Of a stretch of 56,247 bases of DNA, positions 18,865 to 27,970 are shown in pieces. Every line of letters begins with the position of its first letter. Positions within the stretch are counted from its first letter, which is position 1. The stretch spans positions 1 through 56,247 of the forward strand of contig CAYYWZ010000019.1 in NCBI GenBank assembly GCA_964475415.1, in the 5' to 3' direction. This DNA comes from CALCMJ01 sp964475415 (GTDB lineage Bacteria; Bacteroidota; Bacteroidia; Chitinophagales; Saprospiraceae). The notes below the pieces were generated by a model. The model saw nothing but the letters and a program-made list of their open reading frames with translations. It made no database searches and was not told where the DNA came from. The position numbers and the translations under genes are program-made.

Positions 18865-21366
18865 TTACCTCTTAAAAAAACGTTCGCTAAATAGAATAGT
18901 ATTATTCTCTCCTATTCCATAGATGAAATAAATGCCTTGAGATAAACTGGAGATTTTCATCTGCTCGATAGCTAATTGTGAGACTAATGGGTAGGACATA
19001 ACTTCCTGACCTATGCTATTATATATTTTTACAAGATCTACATTCAGCTCAGTAGAAAGATTTAATAGTTCATCTGCAGGGTTAGGGTATACTAATACAC
19101 CTCCTACTTCTACTTCTGGGCCTGGATCTACACTTACAATTTCCGACCAAAAAGAAGCCCACGGTCGGGCCTGCTTGATAATGAGTTGATCTTCTTCCGT
19201 AATCTTATATTCGATATCCATGGCAAAATTATCAAATGTCTCCGCATTATATAACTCTTGAAATCTATCGTGTATCTTTCCTAGATATTCCCGCATCTCA
19301 TCTAGGTAGTTTTCTGTCATGATAAGTTCGTTACCATCCGTAAGACTAGAAAAACGGATCACTACATAATCATCTTCTGTCACAGATGTTCTATCTAATA
19401 AGATTTCTTCTGGAATAGATAAGGCTTCAGGGTTAGTAACTAAGTCTTCTCCTAGTTGTGTATTGAGATAAAAAGTGTTATCCGTCTGGTATATCGGATC
19501 TGTACTGACTGCTACACCGTTAGCTTTTTCATCACTATAATTAGGATGACACAAGACTCCCATAGAGGCGACATAATGATCTACTCTATAGAAATCTCGT
19601 TCGTTATAAGCGCGGAAATTCCACATACCTGCATAGACTTCTTTTATAGATTTAGAGATATGCCCCTCGCTAGGTTTTTGTGTTTTAGAAGTATATAATC
19701 CAGCACCACTGAATCCAGGTAGATCTTCGTTATTGGTACTAGATCGGCATCTCACAGATGTACCTGCCGGAAACTGATCATGCATCTCTTGTAGATCATC
19801 TAACATCCACTGTGGCATATCTGCATCTTCTATTTTGTCTCTTAGTTTTTCTAACTCTTCTATCTGTACTTCTATGTCGGTAAGAAAATCATTGTCGCTT
19901 AACAGGTTTTCTACATCCTCGAATAAGCCATTGTATTCCATGAATTCCTGATAGTAATAAAAAGGAACCCCGTAACCAAAGGGAATCGTTCCCTCAGGAA
20001 AACCAAAAGTTCTCATTGTAGCAACATTGGAGCACTTAGCACCAAAGCCATCTGCCATATCGAAAGTTATATCGTCAAGAGAAAGTATATCTTTGTAATC
20101 CAGGTTTAATGGCGGTATCTGAGTCTCCGTAGGTCTGATATTTTCATACCAATCGTTTACTTCTTCTAGACTCGCTTCTCTAATTGTATACTTATCCTGA
20201 TCTACTCTATAATAAATATGTTTTCCTAAGAGATCTGCTATCTCCTCATTCTCTAGTGGATCTCTTATAAATGAGTTAGGGATTTCATCTTGTATTGCTC
20301 TTAAATTGACATGAGAAAGTGGCGTCTGAATAAAGGAAGTAATAATGCCTCCTACTCTAGGTAAAGTATTCGGCAGCGACTCGTATAAAACGATATCTCG
20401 AGATCCCGGTGTATCTTCCAGATCTACCTGTCTAAAAAATCCAAAGCCTTCTTCTATGTTTAGCGCGAGATAGTCTACCTCCGCATAAACTTCTGACTCA
20501 AACAAAACAGAAATTCTAGAGTCATTATACTTTTCTATTTCCGCTTCGTAATCGGGTTGGTTATTCTCTGTAATGAAATAAGATAGATTGTTTTTTAAGA
20601 AAGGCATATTAGCTGCCATCAGTTCCTGACATTTCTGTACTACCTCGAAAGGTTCAGAAAAGCCCACACTGTAATTATAACTAAAAGCTCCTAACGTTCC
20701 ATTGTTTGAGACCGTTGTAGGGTGGTATACAACTTCTCCTTTTACAACATCATCAGTGGTGAAGTCTACACCAACTATATCAGCAAAATCTTTATGTCGA
20801 TTAAATTTTTCACTATTGATGAAATAGAGTTTAGGTTTATCTGTCAAAAGATCTACCATCATGAATTTGGTGAAATCTTCTCCTTCTAAAAATTCAGCCC
20901 AAGGAATATCTTCTCCTTCTATAGAAAGTGCTTTAAATTCTGTCAAACTATTAATTACAAGTGCGCCATCTTCTGGATCTACAGACTCCGCATAATTAAG
21001 TGGTCCCTGAACGGGCATATTATTATACTCTATTATATCATCTATTTCATCTAAGTCGGTATCTGCTGGATTATCTATATCGTAGGCAACAACTTGATAA
21101 TATTCTATGGGGTAACTTTCTAGCGATTCTGATATAATCATCGTCCCCTCTTTTCCCAGCTGCATAGAACTTACAAAATCAAAACTTTCTGTAGGCTCAT
21201 GCCTTATCTGAAGTAGATAATACTTATCCGCACTAGAAGCAATCTCTAACTGAACTTGCCCATTAACATTAGTAGAATAATTTAGAATAGGGACCACTTC
21301 TTGCCCCTTGCCATTGTGTGCAACAAGGACTGATAAAAGAAAAATAATAATTCTAAACTGCTTCAT
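18865..21366 (-). CDS. Secreted PEP/pyruvate-binding-domain protein with T9SS sorting tail
   Basis: This 833-residue protein has a signal peptide (about 1-21), a short acidic D-T-D-L-D-E-I-D-D segment (102-110) that looks calcium-binding, and a phosphohistidine-like swivelling motif with His352 (TPLSHVNLRA). A pyruvate phosphate dikinase/PEP-synthase ATP-grasp-like domain follows (about 435-745; CRSSTNNEDLPGFSGAGLY at 540-558 is the family signature). The last 75 residues (VYPNPADELLNL... to the C-terminus) are a type IX secretion sorting domain. The domain order differs from cytosolic PEP synthase. Without extracellular ATP its activity is uncertain, so it may be a repurposed fold. It separates tgt from the LptF/G-type gene. 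Confidence 0.82.
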   Translation of the reverse strand: MKQFRIIIFLLSVLVAHNGKGQEVVPILNYSTNVNGQVQLEIASSADKYYLLQIRHEPTESFDFVSSMQLGKEGTMIISESLESYPIEYYQVVAYDIDNPADTDLDEIDDIIEYNNMPVQGPLNYAESVDPEDGALVINSLTEFKALSIEGEDIPWAEFLEGEDFTKFMMVDLLTDKPKLYFINSEKFNRHKDFADIVGVDFTTDDVVKGEVVYHPTTVSNNGTLGAFSYNYSVGFSEPFEVVQKCQELMAANMPFLKNNLSYFITENNQPDYEAEIEKYNDSRISVLFESEVYAEVDYLALNIEEGFGFFRQVDLEDTPGSRDIVLYESLPNTLPRVGGIITSFIQTPLSHVNLRAIQDEIPNSFIRDPLENEEIADLLGKHIYYRVDQDKYTIREASLEEVNDWYENIRPTETQIPPLNLDYKDILSLDDITFDMADGFGAKCSNVATMRTFGFPEGTIPFGYGVPFYYYQEFMEYNGLFEDVENLLSDNDFLTDIEVQIEELEKLRDKIEDADMPQWMLDDLQEMHDQFPAGTSVRCRSSTNNEDLPGFSGAGLYTSKTQKPSEGHISKSIKEVYAGMWNFRAYNERDFYRVDHYVASMGVLCHPNYSDEKANGVAVSTDPIYQTDNTFYLNTQLGEDLVTNPEALSIPEEILLDRTSVTEDDYVVIRFSSLTDGNELIMTENYLDEMREYLGKIHDRFQELYNAETFDNFAMDIEYKITEEDQLIIKQARPWASFWSEIVSVDPGPEVEVGGVLVYPNPADELLNLSTELNVDLVKIYNSIGQEVMSYPLVSQLAIEQMKISSLSQGIYFIYGIGENNTILFSERFFKR

Positions 21367-21401
21367 TTCTTATGCTCTGTTGTTTCAGCAATATTAAAGT
21401 A

Positions 21402-21409
21402 CAAAGATA
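21402..21409 (-). promoter_or_regulatory. Possible -7 element of the secreted PEP-synthase-like gene
   Basis: On the minus strand TATCTTTG matches TAnnTTTG and lies 36 bases upstream of the start codon. No TTG is found at the proper upstream distance, so this is a half-match only. Confidence 0.35.
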
Positions 21410-21531
21410 ATAACAATTTGCATTGATATTGTTCTGATAAGACTTGGTAGGGACAAATTTTGAAGTTTGGTAGTAAAACTAATCTAGAGTGAATACAAGA
21501 AACAATTACACAGATTAAGAGGTCGTTTCTT

Positions 21532-22662
21532 TTACAATCGATTACTTATCGCCTTTACCTTCTTGTTTTTCCATTCTGCGAATATACCTTGTTCTATTTT
21601 TTCTCTTGCTGTACGCACAAGTTTCATGAAAAAAGAAAGGTTATGGATACTAGTGATTTGTGCTCCGTATATTTCATTAACTCTAAATAGATGGTGCATG
21701 TAGGCTTTGGTATGTATTCTAGATAATTCCGATGGACTCTGCTCATCTAAGAAAGTGAAGTCTCTTTTCCACTTAGCGTTTCTAAGATTGATAACACCTT
21801 CGTCCGTATAGATCACACCGTGTCGGGCGTTTCTAGTCGGTAATACACAGTCAAACATATCTATTCCAAGCGCTATACACTCAAGGACATTTTCTGGCAG
21901 TCCTACACCCATGAGATATCTAGGTTTCTCCGTAGGTAGAAATTTACATACTTCTTCTGTCATTGCATACAACTCATCATGCGGCTCTCCCACAGATAAT
22001 CCTCCAATAGCGTTTATCTCTAAATTCTTAGAAGCAATAAATTCTGCAGACTCTCTTCTCAGGTCAGTATAAGTACTTCCCTGTATAATTCCTGCAAAGG
22101 TCTGATCATAGCCATACAAATTTCCCGTTTCTTCAAAACGATCTATGCATCTATCTAGCCATCTATGCGTCATGTGCATAGATTTTTTAGCGTAATTTTT
22201 TTCACACGGATATGGTGTACACTCATCGAAAGCCATAATGATATCTGCTCCAATATTTCTTTGTACATCTATAGCATACTCGGGTGTAAACAAATGTTTA
22301 GACCCATCTATATGAGAAGCAAACTCTACCCCTTTCTCTGTTATCTTACGCATACCACTGAGCGAATATACTTGGTATCCTCCAGAGTCTGTCAATATGG
22401 GTTTGTCCCAGTTGATAAACTTATGCAATCCTCCTGCTGTGTTGATAATTCCTATTGACGGTCTAAGATACAGATGATAAGTGTTGCCTAATATAATATC
22501 TGCGTCTACTACTTCCGTAAGTTCTTTTTGTTTGACCGCCTTCACTGTTCCTTGCGTTCCTACGGGCATAAAAATTGGTGTTCTTACATCACCATGTGCC
22601 GTGCTTAACGTTCCTGATCTGGCATTAGAAAACTTATCTGTAGCATGTAGTGTAAATCCCAT
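21532..22662 (-). CDS. tgt: tRNA-guanine transglycosylase with all three zinc cysteines replaced
   Basis: This 376-residue enzyme exchanges G34 of Asp/Asn/His/Tyr tRNAs for the queuosine precursor preQ1. Substrate and catalytic motifs are intact: Asp92 in TDSGGYQ, GGLSVGEP (220-227) and nucleophile Asp271 in DCVLPTRNARHG. The usual zinc site, CxCxxC plus His, is altered. The aligned positions are Ser309, Ser311 and Ser314 (LDEQSPSELS), while the His equivalent, His340 in SIHNL, remains. The length and flanking residues AYMHHLFRVNEI are otherwise normal. The gene starts 3 bases after the rodA stop, so the two are translated from one message. Confidence 0.95.
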   Translation of the reverse strand: MGFTLHATDKFSNARSGTLSTAHGDVRTPIFMPVGTQGTVKAVKQKELTEVVDADIILGNTYHLYLRPSIGIINTAGGLHKFINWDKPILTDSGGYQVYSLSGMRKITEKGVEFASHIDGSKHLFTPEYAIDVQRNIGADIIMAFDECTPYPCEKNYAKKSMHMTHRWLDRCIDRFEETGNLYGYDQTFAGIIQGSTYTDLRRESAEFIASKNLEINAIGGLSVGEPHDELYAMTEEVCKFLPTEKPRYLMGVGLPENVLECIALGIDMFDCVLPTRNARHGVIYTDEGVINLRNAKWKRDFTFLDEQSPSELSRIHTKAYMHHLFRVNEIYGAQITSIHNLSFFMKLVRTAREKIEQGIFAEWKNKKVKAISNRL

Positions 22663-22665
22663 AAT

Positions 22666-24069
22666 TTATCTATTTCTAGCAAGATCCATTTTGATTAATA
22701 CTGCGAGCATAACAGAAAAAACAACAAGAGAAGATCCTCCTTTGCTCAGAAAAGGTAGAGGTATCCCTATTACAGGAGTCACTCCTATAGTCATCCCAAT
22801 ATTTATAAAAAAATGAATAAACAAAATTCCAGCTAGTGCATATGCATAATATTTAATAAAATCATTTCTAGCTCTTTCACCTACAACAGTAATTCTAACA
22901 AGGAGTATTAAGTATAAAGCAATTACACCAAGTACTCCTATAAATCCTTGCTCCTCTCCTATTGTGGCAAAAATAAAATCTGTCGCTTGCTCCGGAACAT
23001 ACTTAAGCTGTGTCATGCTCCCTTCCAAAAATCCTTTTCCACTGAATCCGCCTGAGCCGATCGCTGTCTTAGACTGGATTAGATTATACAGCGATCCTCT
23101 AGGATCACACTTATCTGGTCTTAACCAAACATTTATTCTTTCTTGATGATGGGGCTGTAGTACATTGTTAAATGCCCATGAAGCTGTAACAGAAAACGCT
23201 GAGGCTAGAAATAAAGAAATAAGCGTAATCGTCAATATTTTTAAATTTCTTTCTTTCCAATTTAAAAACCCAAGCAAACCTATATGGATTCCAAACAAAG
23301 GAATCAAATATAAGCCATACGAAAACTTAAGCCCTACAAAAATCAATAGTGGCATCAGTAAAGAAATTATCATCCAAAACTGCTTACGTTCTAACTGATA
23401 AGCTAAAAATATTCCTGCAGTTGCAAGCGATACTAATAGAACGATCATAGCACCATACATAAAAGAAAGTATGATCACACCGAGTAGCGTACCTGCAACA
23501 ATATAATAGGTAGATGATAACCCCACTCTATATAGGACCAAGAAAAAAGACATAAACACTAGTGCTGATCCAGCATCAGGCTGTAGCATAATCAATGCAC
23601 TGGGAATAAAAAATAGTGCTAAACAGGTCGCAAGATTACGTCGACTACGTATCGTTATGCTCGATAGACTTAAATATGAAGCAACAGCTAGAGCTGTACC
23701 AAACTTCGCTAACTCTGATGGTTGTATAGAAAAAGAACCTATCATTATCCACGATTTTGCTCCCTTAATTTCGGTTCCTACAACAATAACAACCAGTAGT
23801 AAAACCAGGGAAACAACATAGATCAGAAAAGCAAAGGTGTTCCAAAATTTCCATTCTACCATAAAGCTAATAAAGAAGGCTATGAGCGCTACAATAAGCC
23901 ATATGGTTTGTCTACCTATAGAAGACCTAAGGTCTAAGTAAGAATGTGGATTGGAAGGGTCATAAGAAACGGCATACAACATAAACCAACCTATAACAAC
24001 TAAGGCAGCATATACTGTAAGAAGTATCCAATCTATTCCTCTATTGCTACCTAATCTAGCTATGGACAT
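22666..24069 (-). CDS. rodA: RodA, SEDS-family peptidoglycan glycosyltransferase
   Basis: This 467-residue integral membrane protein belongs to the SEDS family that polymerises lipid II during cell elongation. It has about ten membrane segments and the family signatures QPDAGSALVF, a large extracytoplasmic loop with GSGGFSGKGFLEGSMTQLKY and PEQATDFIFATIGEEQGF, and the C-terminal GVTPVIGIPLPFLSKGGSSL block. RodA rather than FtsW is chosen from the PEQATDFIFA form. It is slightly longer than the Escherichia coli protein owing to an extra hydrophobic stretch in the middle. It lies between a SPOR-domain gene and tgt with gaps of 10 and 3 bases. Confidence 0.92.
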   Translation of the reverse strand: MSIARLGSNRGIDWILLTVYAALVVIGWFMLYAVSYDPSNPHSYLDLRSSIGRQTIWLIVALIAFFISFMVEWKFWNTFAFLIYVVSLVLLLVVIVVGTEIKGAKSWIMIGSFSIQPSELAKFGTALAVASYLSLSSITIRSRRNLATCLALFFIPSALIMLQPDAGSALVFMSFFLVLYRVGLSSTYYIVAGTLLGVIILSFMYGAMIVLLVSLATAGIFLAYQLERKQFWMIISLLMPLLIFVGLKFSYGLYLIPLFGIHIGLLGFLNWKERNLKILTITLISLFLASAFSVTASWAFNNVLQPHHQERINVWLRPDKCDPRGSLYNLIQSKTAIGSGGFSGKGFLEGSMTQLKYVPEQATDFIFATIGEEQGFIGVLGVIALYLILLVRITVVGERARNDFIKYYAYALAGILFIHFFINIGMTIGVTPVIGIPLPFLSKGGSSLVVFSVMLAVLIKMDLARNR

Positions 24070-24079
24070 GAATAGGTTA

Positions 24080-24466
24080 TTATGGTATCAGCTCCGTTTT
24101 CCTAATATTATCTACAACAGGAATAGCTGAGGGAAATTCTCTTTTCAGATCTAGTAATAGGCCCTGCATCTCATCTTTGGTTTCGTATGCTCCTACCTTT
24201 ACTTTGTAAAAAGGCACCTCTTGTTCCCAAGAAGATTGTACACCTGGGTATAAAGAATTAAACTTAGAAATAGCCAATTCCATTTTCCTTCGATCATTCG
24301 TAGTGATAATCTGTATTCTCCACCCCTTGATCGCTTCTTGTTGCTGATTCTGGAAAACATAATCACTCATAAGTCTGGAAATTCCAGCGTCTTCGGATAT
24401 CGTTATCTGACTTATCCCCTGTGTTATACTAAGGACGCATAATAAAAGAATACATAAAAACTTCAT
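24080..24466 (-). CDS. Exported SPOR-domain protein
   Basis: The 128-residue product has a signal peptide (about 1-19). A SPOR-like domain follows (about 46-122: WRIQIITTNDRRKMELAISK, then YKVKVGAYETKDEMQGLLLD), the fold that binds denuded glycan strands of peptidoglycan at sites of cell-wall processing. It is the first gene of the SPOR-rodA-tgt run, which links it to wall growth. The domain call rests on its typical two-half beta-alpha pattern. Confidence 0.82.
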   Translation of the reverse strand: MKFLCILLLCVLSITQGISQITISEDAGISRLMSDYVFQNQQQEAIKGWRIQIITTNDRRKMELAISKFNSLYPGVQSSWEQEVPFYKVKVGAYETKDEMQGLLLDLKREFPSAIPVVDNIRKTELIP

Positions 24467-24489
24467 CTATCTATATCTGTTACGAACAA

Positions 24490-24527
24490 GTTTGTAAGGT
24501 CTCAAAATATACATTATCCTTACAAAC
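24490..24527. repeat. Perfect 10-bp inverted repeat between secA and the SPOR gene
   Basis: GTTTGTAAGG (24490-24499) and CCTTACAAAC (24518-24527) are perfect inverted copies with an 18-base interior. The hairpin follows secA by 45 bases on the minus strand but lacks a T-tract. It may be an RNA 3' end or processing structure, or an operator in front of the SPOR gene. Confidence 0.45.
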
Positions 24528-24571
24528 AGCATTCTATTTCCAATTAAACAACTAATATAAGGCAATAATTA

Positions 24572-27500
24572 TTACGCCTTTCCATGGCATTGTTTATATT
24601 TTTTTCCGCTTCCACAAGGACAAGGCTCATTTCTTCCTACTTTCTTCTCTTCTCTTTTGTAGGTAACAGGCTTCGCTTGCTGTCTTCCTGCTGATTGCGC
24701 CGCTGCTCTTCTCGCAAGATCTTCCTTACTAGTTTGTACCTTAGAAAAATCTGTTTTTTGTTCTCTAGCTTCTTGTACATCATCTGCTGACTTTATAAGG
24801 AGTTTTCCTTTTAGCAGATAAGAACATACATCATAGTTGACCTTATAGATAAGTTGCTCAAACAACTTATACGCTTCCATTTTATAAATAACAAGCGGAT
24901 CCTTCTGCTCAAAAGATGCTGCTTGTACAGAATCCTTCAGTTCATCCATAGATCTTAAGTGTTCTTTCCAGTTATCATCTATAAGCGCAAGTGTTACCGC
25001 TTTTTCTATATCTTTCATGATACTTTTCCCATCCGTATCAACAGCTTCTCTTAGGTCTGCAGAAATATTGAGTGCTTTCTCTCTTCCGTCTGTATATGGT
25101 ACGGCAATTCTTTTGTACTTATGTCCTTCGTGCTCTAGTACGTTTTTGATAAAAGGAAGTAGCGCGTGACTTATGGCTTCTCCTTTTCTTTCGTAAAAAT
25201 CAAAGACGTTTTTCTGATACTGTTCTACAAGGTCATCTTCAGATGCTTCGTTCCATGCTGCGGCATCTAAATCTGGATCTATCCCTAATATCTTAAGAGA
25301 GTCACCCCTGAATGATTCGTAATCTCCATTATACTTATTATCAGAAACGATAGATTCTGTCAGTCCGTTAAACATGTTGAACAAGTCTACAGATAGTCTT
25401 TCTCCAGATAGGGCATTATCTCTTTTCTTATATATTGCCTCTCTCTGTATATTCATTACATCATCATACTCTAACAATCTTTTTCTGATACCAAAATTGT
25501 TTTCCTCTACTTTTTTCTGGGCTCTTTCTATAGACTTAGTTACCATAGAGTGTTGTATCACCTCTCCCTCTTGGTGGCCCATCTTATCCATAAGCTTGGA
25601 GATTTTTTCAGAATTGAATAATCTCATCAACTTGTCTTCCAGTGCCACATAGAACTGAGAAGACCCTGGATCTCCCTGTCTACCCGATCTACCCATAAGC
25701 TGTCTATCTACTCTTCTAGAATCATGTCTCTCAGTTGCAATAATAGCAAGACCACCGCTGTCTTTTACCTCCTTGGACAACTTGATATCTGTACCTCTAC
25801 CTGCCATGTTAGTTGCTATAGTAACTCTTCCTGGCTTACCAGCCTCTGCAACTACTTCTGCTTCTCTCTGGTGCTGCTTCGCATTAAGTACGTTATGAGA
25901 AATGTCTCTCATCGATAGCATCCTACTTAACTTCTCAGATATATCTACTGAGGTCGTACCCACAAGTACCGGTCTTCCATTACTAGTAAGTTTATCTACC
26001 TCTTGGATAACTGCATTATATTTTTCTTTTGCTGTCTTAAAAACTAAATCTTCCCTGTCATCTCTAACGATAGGTCGGTTAGTAGGAATTACCACTACAT
26101 CTAGTTTGTAGATTTCCCACAACTCGCTCGCCTCAGTTTCTGCAGTACCCGTCATCCCTGAAAGCTTATGGTACATCCTGAAATAATTCTGTAAGGTTAC
26201 TGTCGCATAGGTCTGCGTGATGTCCCCTACTTTGACATTTTCCTTAGCTTCTAATGCTTGGTGTAGACCATCAGAATATCGTCTACCTTCCATCATTCTA
26301 CCAGTAGATTCATCTACAATTTTTACTTGGCCATCTATCACAACATATTCTTCATCTATCTCGAACATGGTATAGGCTTTAAGTAATTGGTTGACCGCAT
26401 GGAGTCTTCTTGACTTTATGGAAAAGTCTGTAACTAATTGTTCTCTATCCTCTTTGTACTTAGCTCCATCTTCTTGCTCTTTTGATGCTAGAGCTTGCAT
26501 CTCTGAAGCAATATCTGGCATAACGAAAAAGTCTACGTCATTTTCATTTTTGGAAAGTAACTCGACACCTTTTTCTACAAGTTCTACATTTCTATTTTTT
26601 TCATCTATCTTAAACAAAAGCGGATCATCTACCAAGTGCATGTTTTTTGACTGCTCTTGCATATAAAAATTTTCTGCCTTCTGTAGCATTACTTTTACAC
26701 CATCTTCACTTAAGAATTTTATAAGTGGTCTATACTTAGGAAGCGATCTGTAAGCTCTTAAGATTGCCATACCAGCCTCCCCTTCTTCGTGACCTACCTT
26801 ACCTTCTTTGAATAGACGTTTAGCATCAGCAAGATATTCCGTTGCAAATTTTTTCTGTGCGTTGACCAACTTTTCTACCTTAGGCTTAAGCATATTATAC
26901 TCTTGCTCTTCCGCACCTTCAGGTACAGGACCAGAAATAATAAGAGGTGTTCTTGCGTCATCAATTAGAACAGAATCTACCTCATCTATCATTGCAAAGT
27001 GATGCTTCTTCTGTACTAGCTCTTGCTGAGAACGCACCATATTATCTCTTAGATAATCGAAACCAAACTCATTGTTTGTTCCGTAGGTAATGTCACACTC
27101 GTAAGCCTTAATTCTCTGAGGTGAGTGGGGCTTATATTTGTCTATACAATCTACTGTCAAAAACAGAAACTCGAATATAGGGCCTACCCATTCTGAATCC
27201 CTTTTTGCCAGATAATCATTTACAGTAATAACGTGTACTCCTAGTCCTGATAAACCATTAAGGTATGCCGGCAGGGTAGCCACTAGTGTTTTTCCCTCTC
27301 CTGTTGCCATCTCTGCAACTTTTCCTGCATGTAATACCTGGCCACCGATAAGCTGTACATCGTAGTGTAGCATATTCCAGGTAATCTCTCCACCCGCTGC
27401 TGTCCATGAGTTGGCCCAGGTAGCCTTATCGCCATCTATATTGACATAAGAATTACCAGCCGCTAATTCTCTATCGTGTTCTGTAGCGGTAACTTCTAGG

Positions 27501-27874
27501 CTTGTATTTTCCATAAACCTTCTTGCTGTTTCTTTTACAACAGCAAACGCTTCAGGAAGAATCTCTAATAATATTTCTTCTAGATGTTTATCTCTAGTCT
27601 TTGATATATCATCTATTTCTTTGAAGATCTCTTCTCTTGCCAATAGGTCTTTCTCATTCTCTGCTTCTTTCTTCAAATCTGACAAATCCGCATCTACTCC
27701 TTTAAGGTGTTCCGCTATCCGTGCACGAAAATCTAAGGTCTTATTCCTTAGATCATCATTGCTAAGAGCTGCATAAGAAGCAAAATTAGCATTGATTTCC
27801 TCAACTATAGGGGTATATTCCTTTACATCTCTATCGTACTTCGTCCCGAATAACTTCTTTAATATCTTGAACAT
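24572..27874 (-). CDS. secA: SecA preprotein translocase ATPase
   Basis: This 1,100-residue motor drives proteins through SecYEG. It has Walker A MATGEGKT with Lys195, the DEAD-like IDEVDSVLIDDARTPLI block, GMTGTAETEASE, TNMAGRGTDIKL and QLMGRSGRQGDPG helicase motifs. A C-terminal zinc-binding tail has Cys1085, Cys1087, Cys1096 and His1097. The protein is about 200 residues longer than the E. coli form. The extra length lies in the N-terminal region (about 55-105) and in the segment after the preprotein crosslinking domain starts (about 345-480). That is known for Bacteroidota SecA. It is a single unbroken frame. Confidence 0.97.
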   Translation of the reverse strand: MFKILKKLFGTKYDRDVKEYTPIVEEINANFASYAALSNDDLRNKTLDFRARIAEHLKGVDADLSDLKKEAENEKDLLAREEIFKEIDDISKTRDKHLEEILLEILPEAFAVVKETARRFMENTSLEVTATEHDRELAAGNSYVNIDGDKATWANSWTAAGGEITWNMLHYDVQLIGGQVLHAGKVAEMATGEGKTLVATLPAYLNGLSGLGVHVITVNDYLAKRDSEWVGPIFEFLFLTVDCIDKYKPHSPQRIKAYECDITYGTNNEFGFDYLRDNMVRSQQELVQKKHHFAMIDEVDSVLIDDARTPLIISGPVPEGAEEQEYNMLKPKVEKLVNAQKKFATEYLADAKRLFKEGKVGHEEGEAGMAILRAYRSLPKYRPLIKFLSEDGVKVMLQKAENFYMQEQSKNMHLVDDPLLFKIDEKNRNVELVEKGVELLSKNENDVDFFVMPDIASEMQALASKEQEDGAKYKEDREQLVTDFSIKSRRLHAVNQLLKAYTMFEIDEEYVVIDGQVKIVDESTGRMMEGRRYSDGLHQALEAKENVKVGDITQTYATVTLQNYFRMYHKLSGMTGTAETEASELWEIYKLDVVVIPTNRPIVRDDREDLVFKTAKEKYNAVIQEVDKLTSNGRPVLVGTTSVDISEKLSRMLSMRDISHNVLNAKQHQREAEVVAEAGKPGRVTIATNMAGRGTDIKLSKEVKDSGGLAIIATERHDSRRVDRQLMGRSGRQGDPGSSQFYVALEDKLMRLFNSEKISKLMDKMGHQEGEVIQHSMVTKSIERAQKKVEENNFGIRKRLLEYDDVMNIQREAIYKKRDNALSGERLSVDLFNMFNGLTESIVSDNKYNGDYESFRGDSLKILGIDPDLDAAAWNEASEDDLVEQYQKNVFDFYERKGEAISHALLPFIKNVLEHEGHKYKRIAVPYTDGREKALNISADLREAVDTDGKSIMKDIEKAVTLALIDDNWKEHLRSMDELKDSVQAASFEQKDPLVIYKMEAYKLFEQLIYKVNYDVCSYLLKGKLLIKSADDVQEAREQKTDFSKVQTSKEDLARRAAAQSAGRQQAKPVTYKREEKKVGRNEPCPCGSGKKYKQCHGKA

Positions 27875-27946
27875 AATTATTGAAAATTATAATTTATATT
27901 TTATACTATACTTTCTTGCTTCACATATTGTTCCAAGCTGGTTTTC

Positions 27947-27961
27947 ATGTCATTATGACAT
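27947..27961. repeat. 15-bp perfect palindrome upstream of secA
   Basis: ATGTCAT-T-ATGACAT is a perfect palindrome with a one-base centre, located 73 bases upstream of the secA start and 10 bases past the M1 aminopeptidase stop. It has the size and symmetry of a transcription-factor operator, but no T-tract to suggest a terminator. The function is unknown. Confidence 0.45.
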
Positions 27962-27970
27962 TACCAAGTT

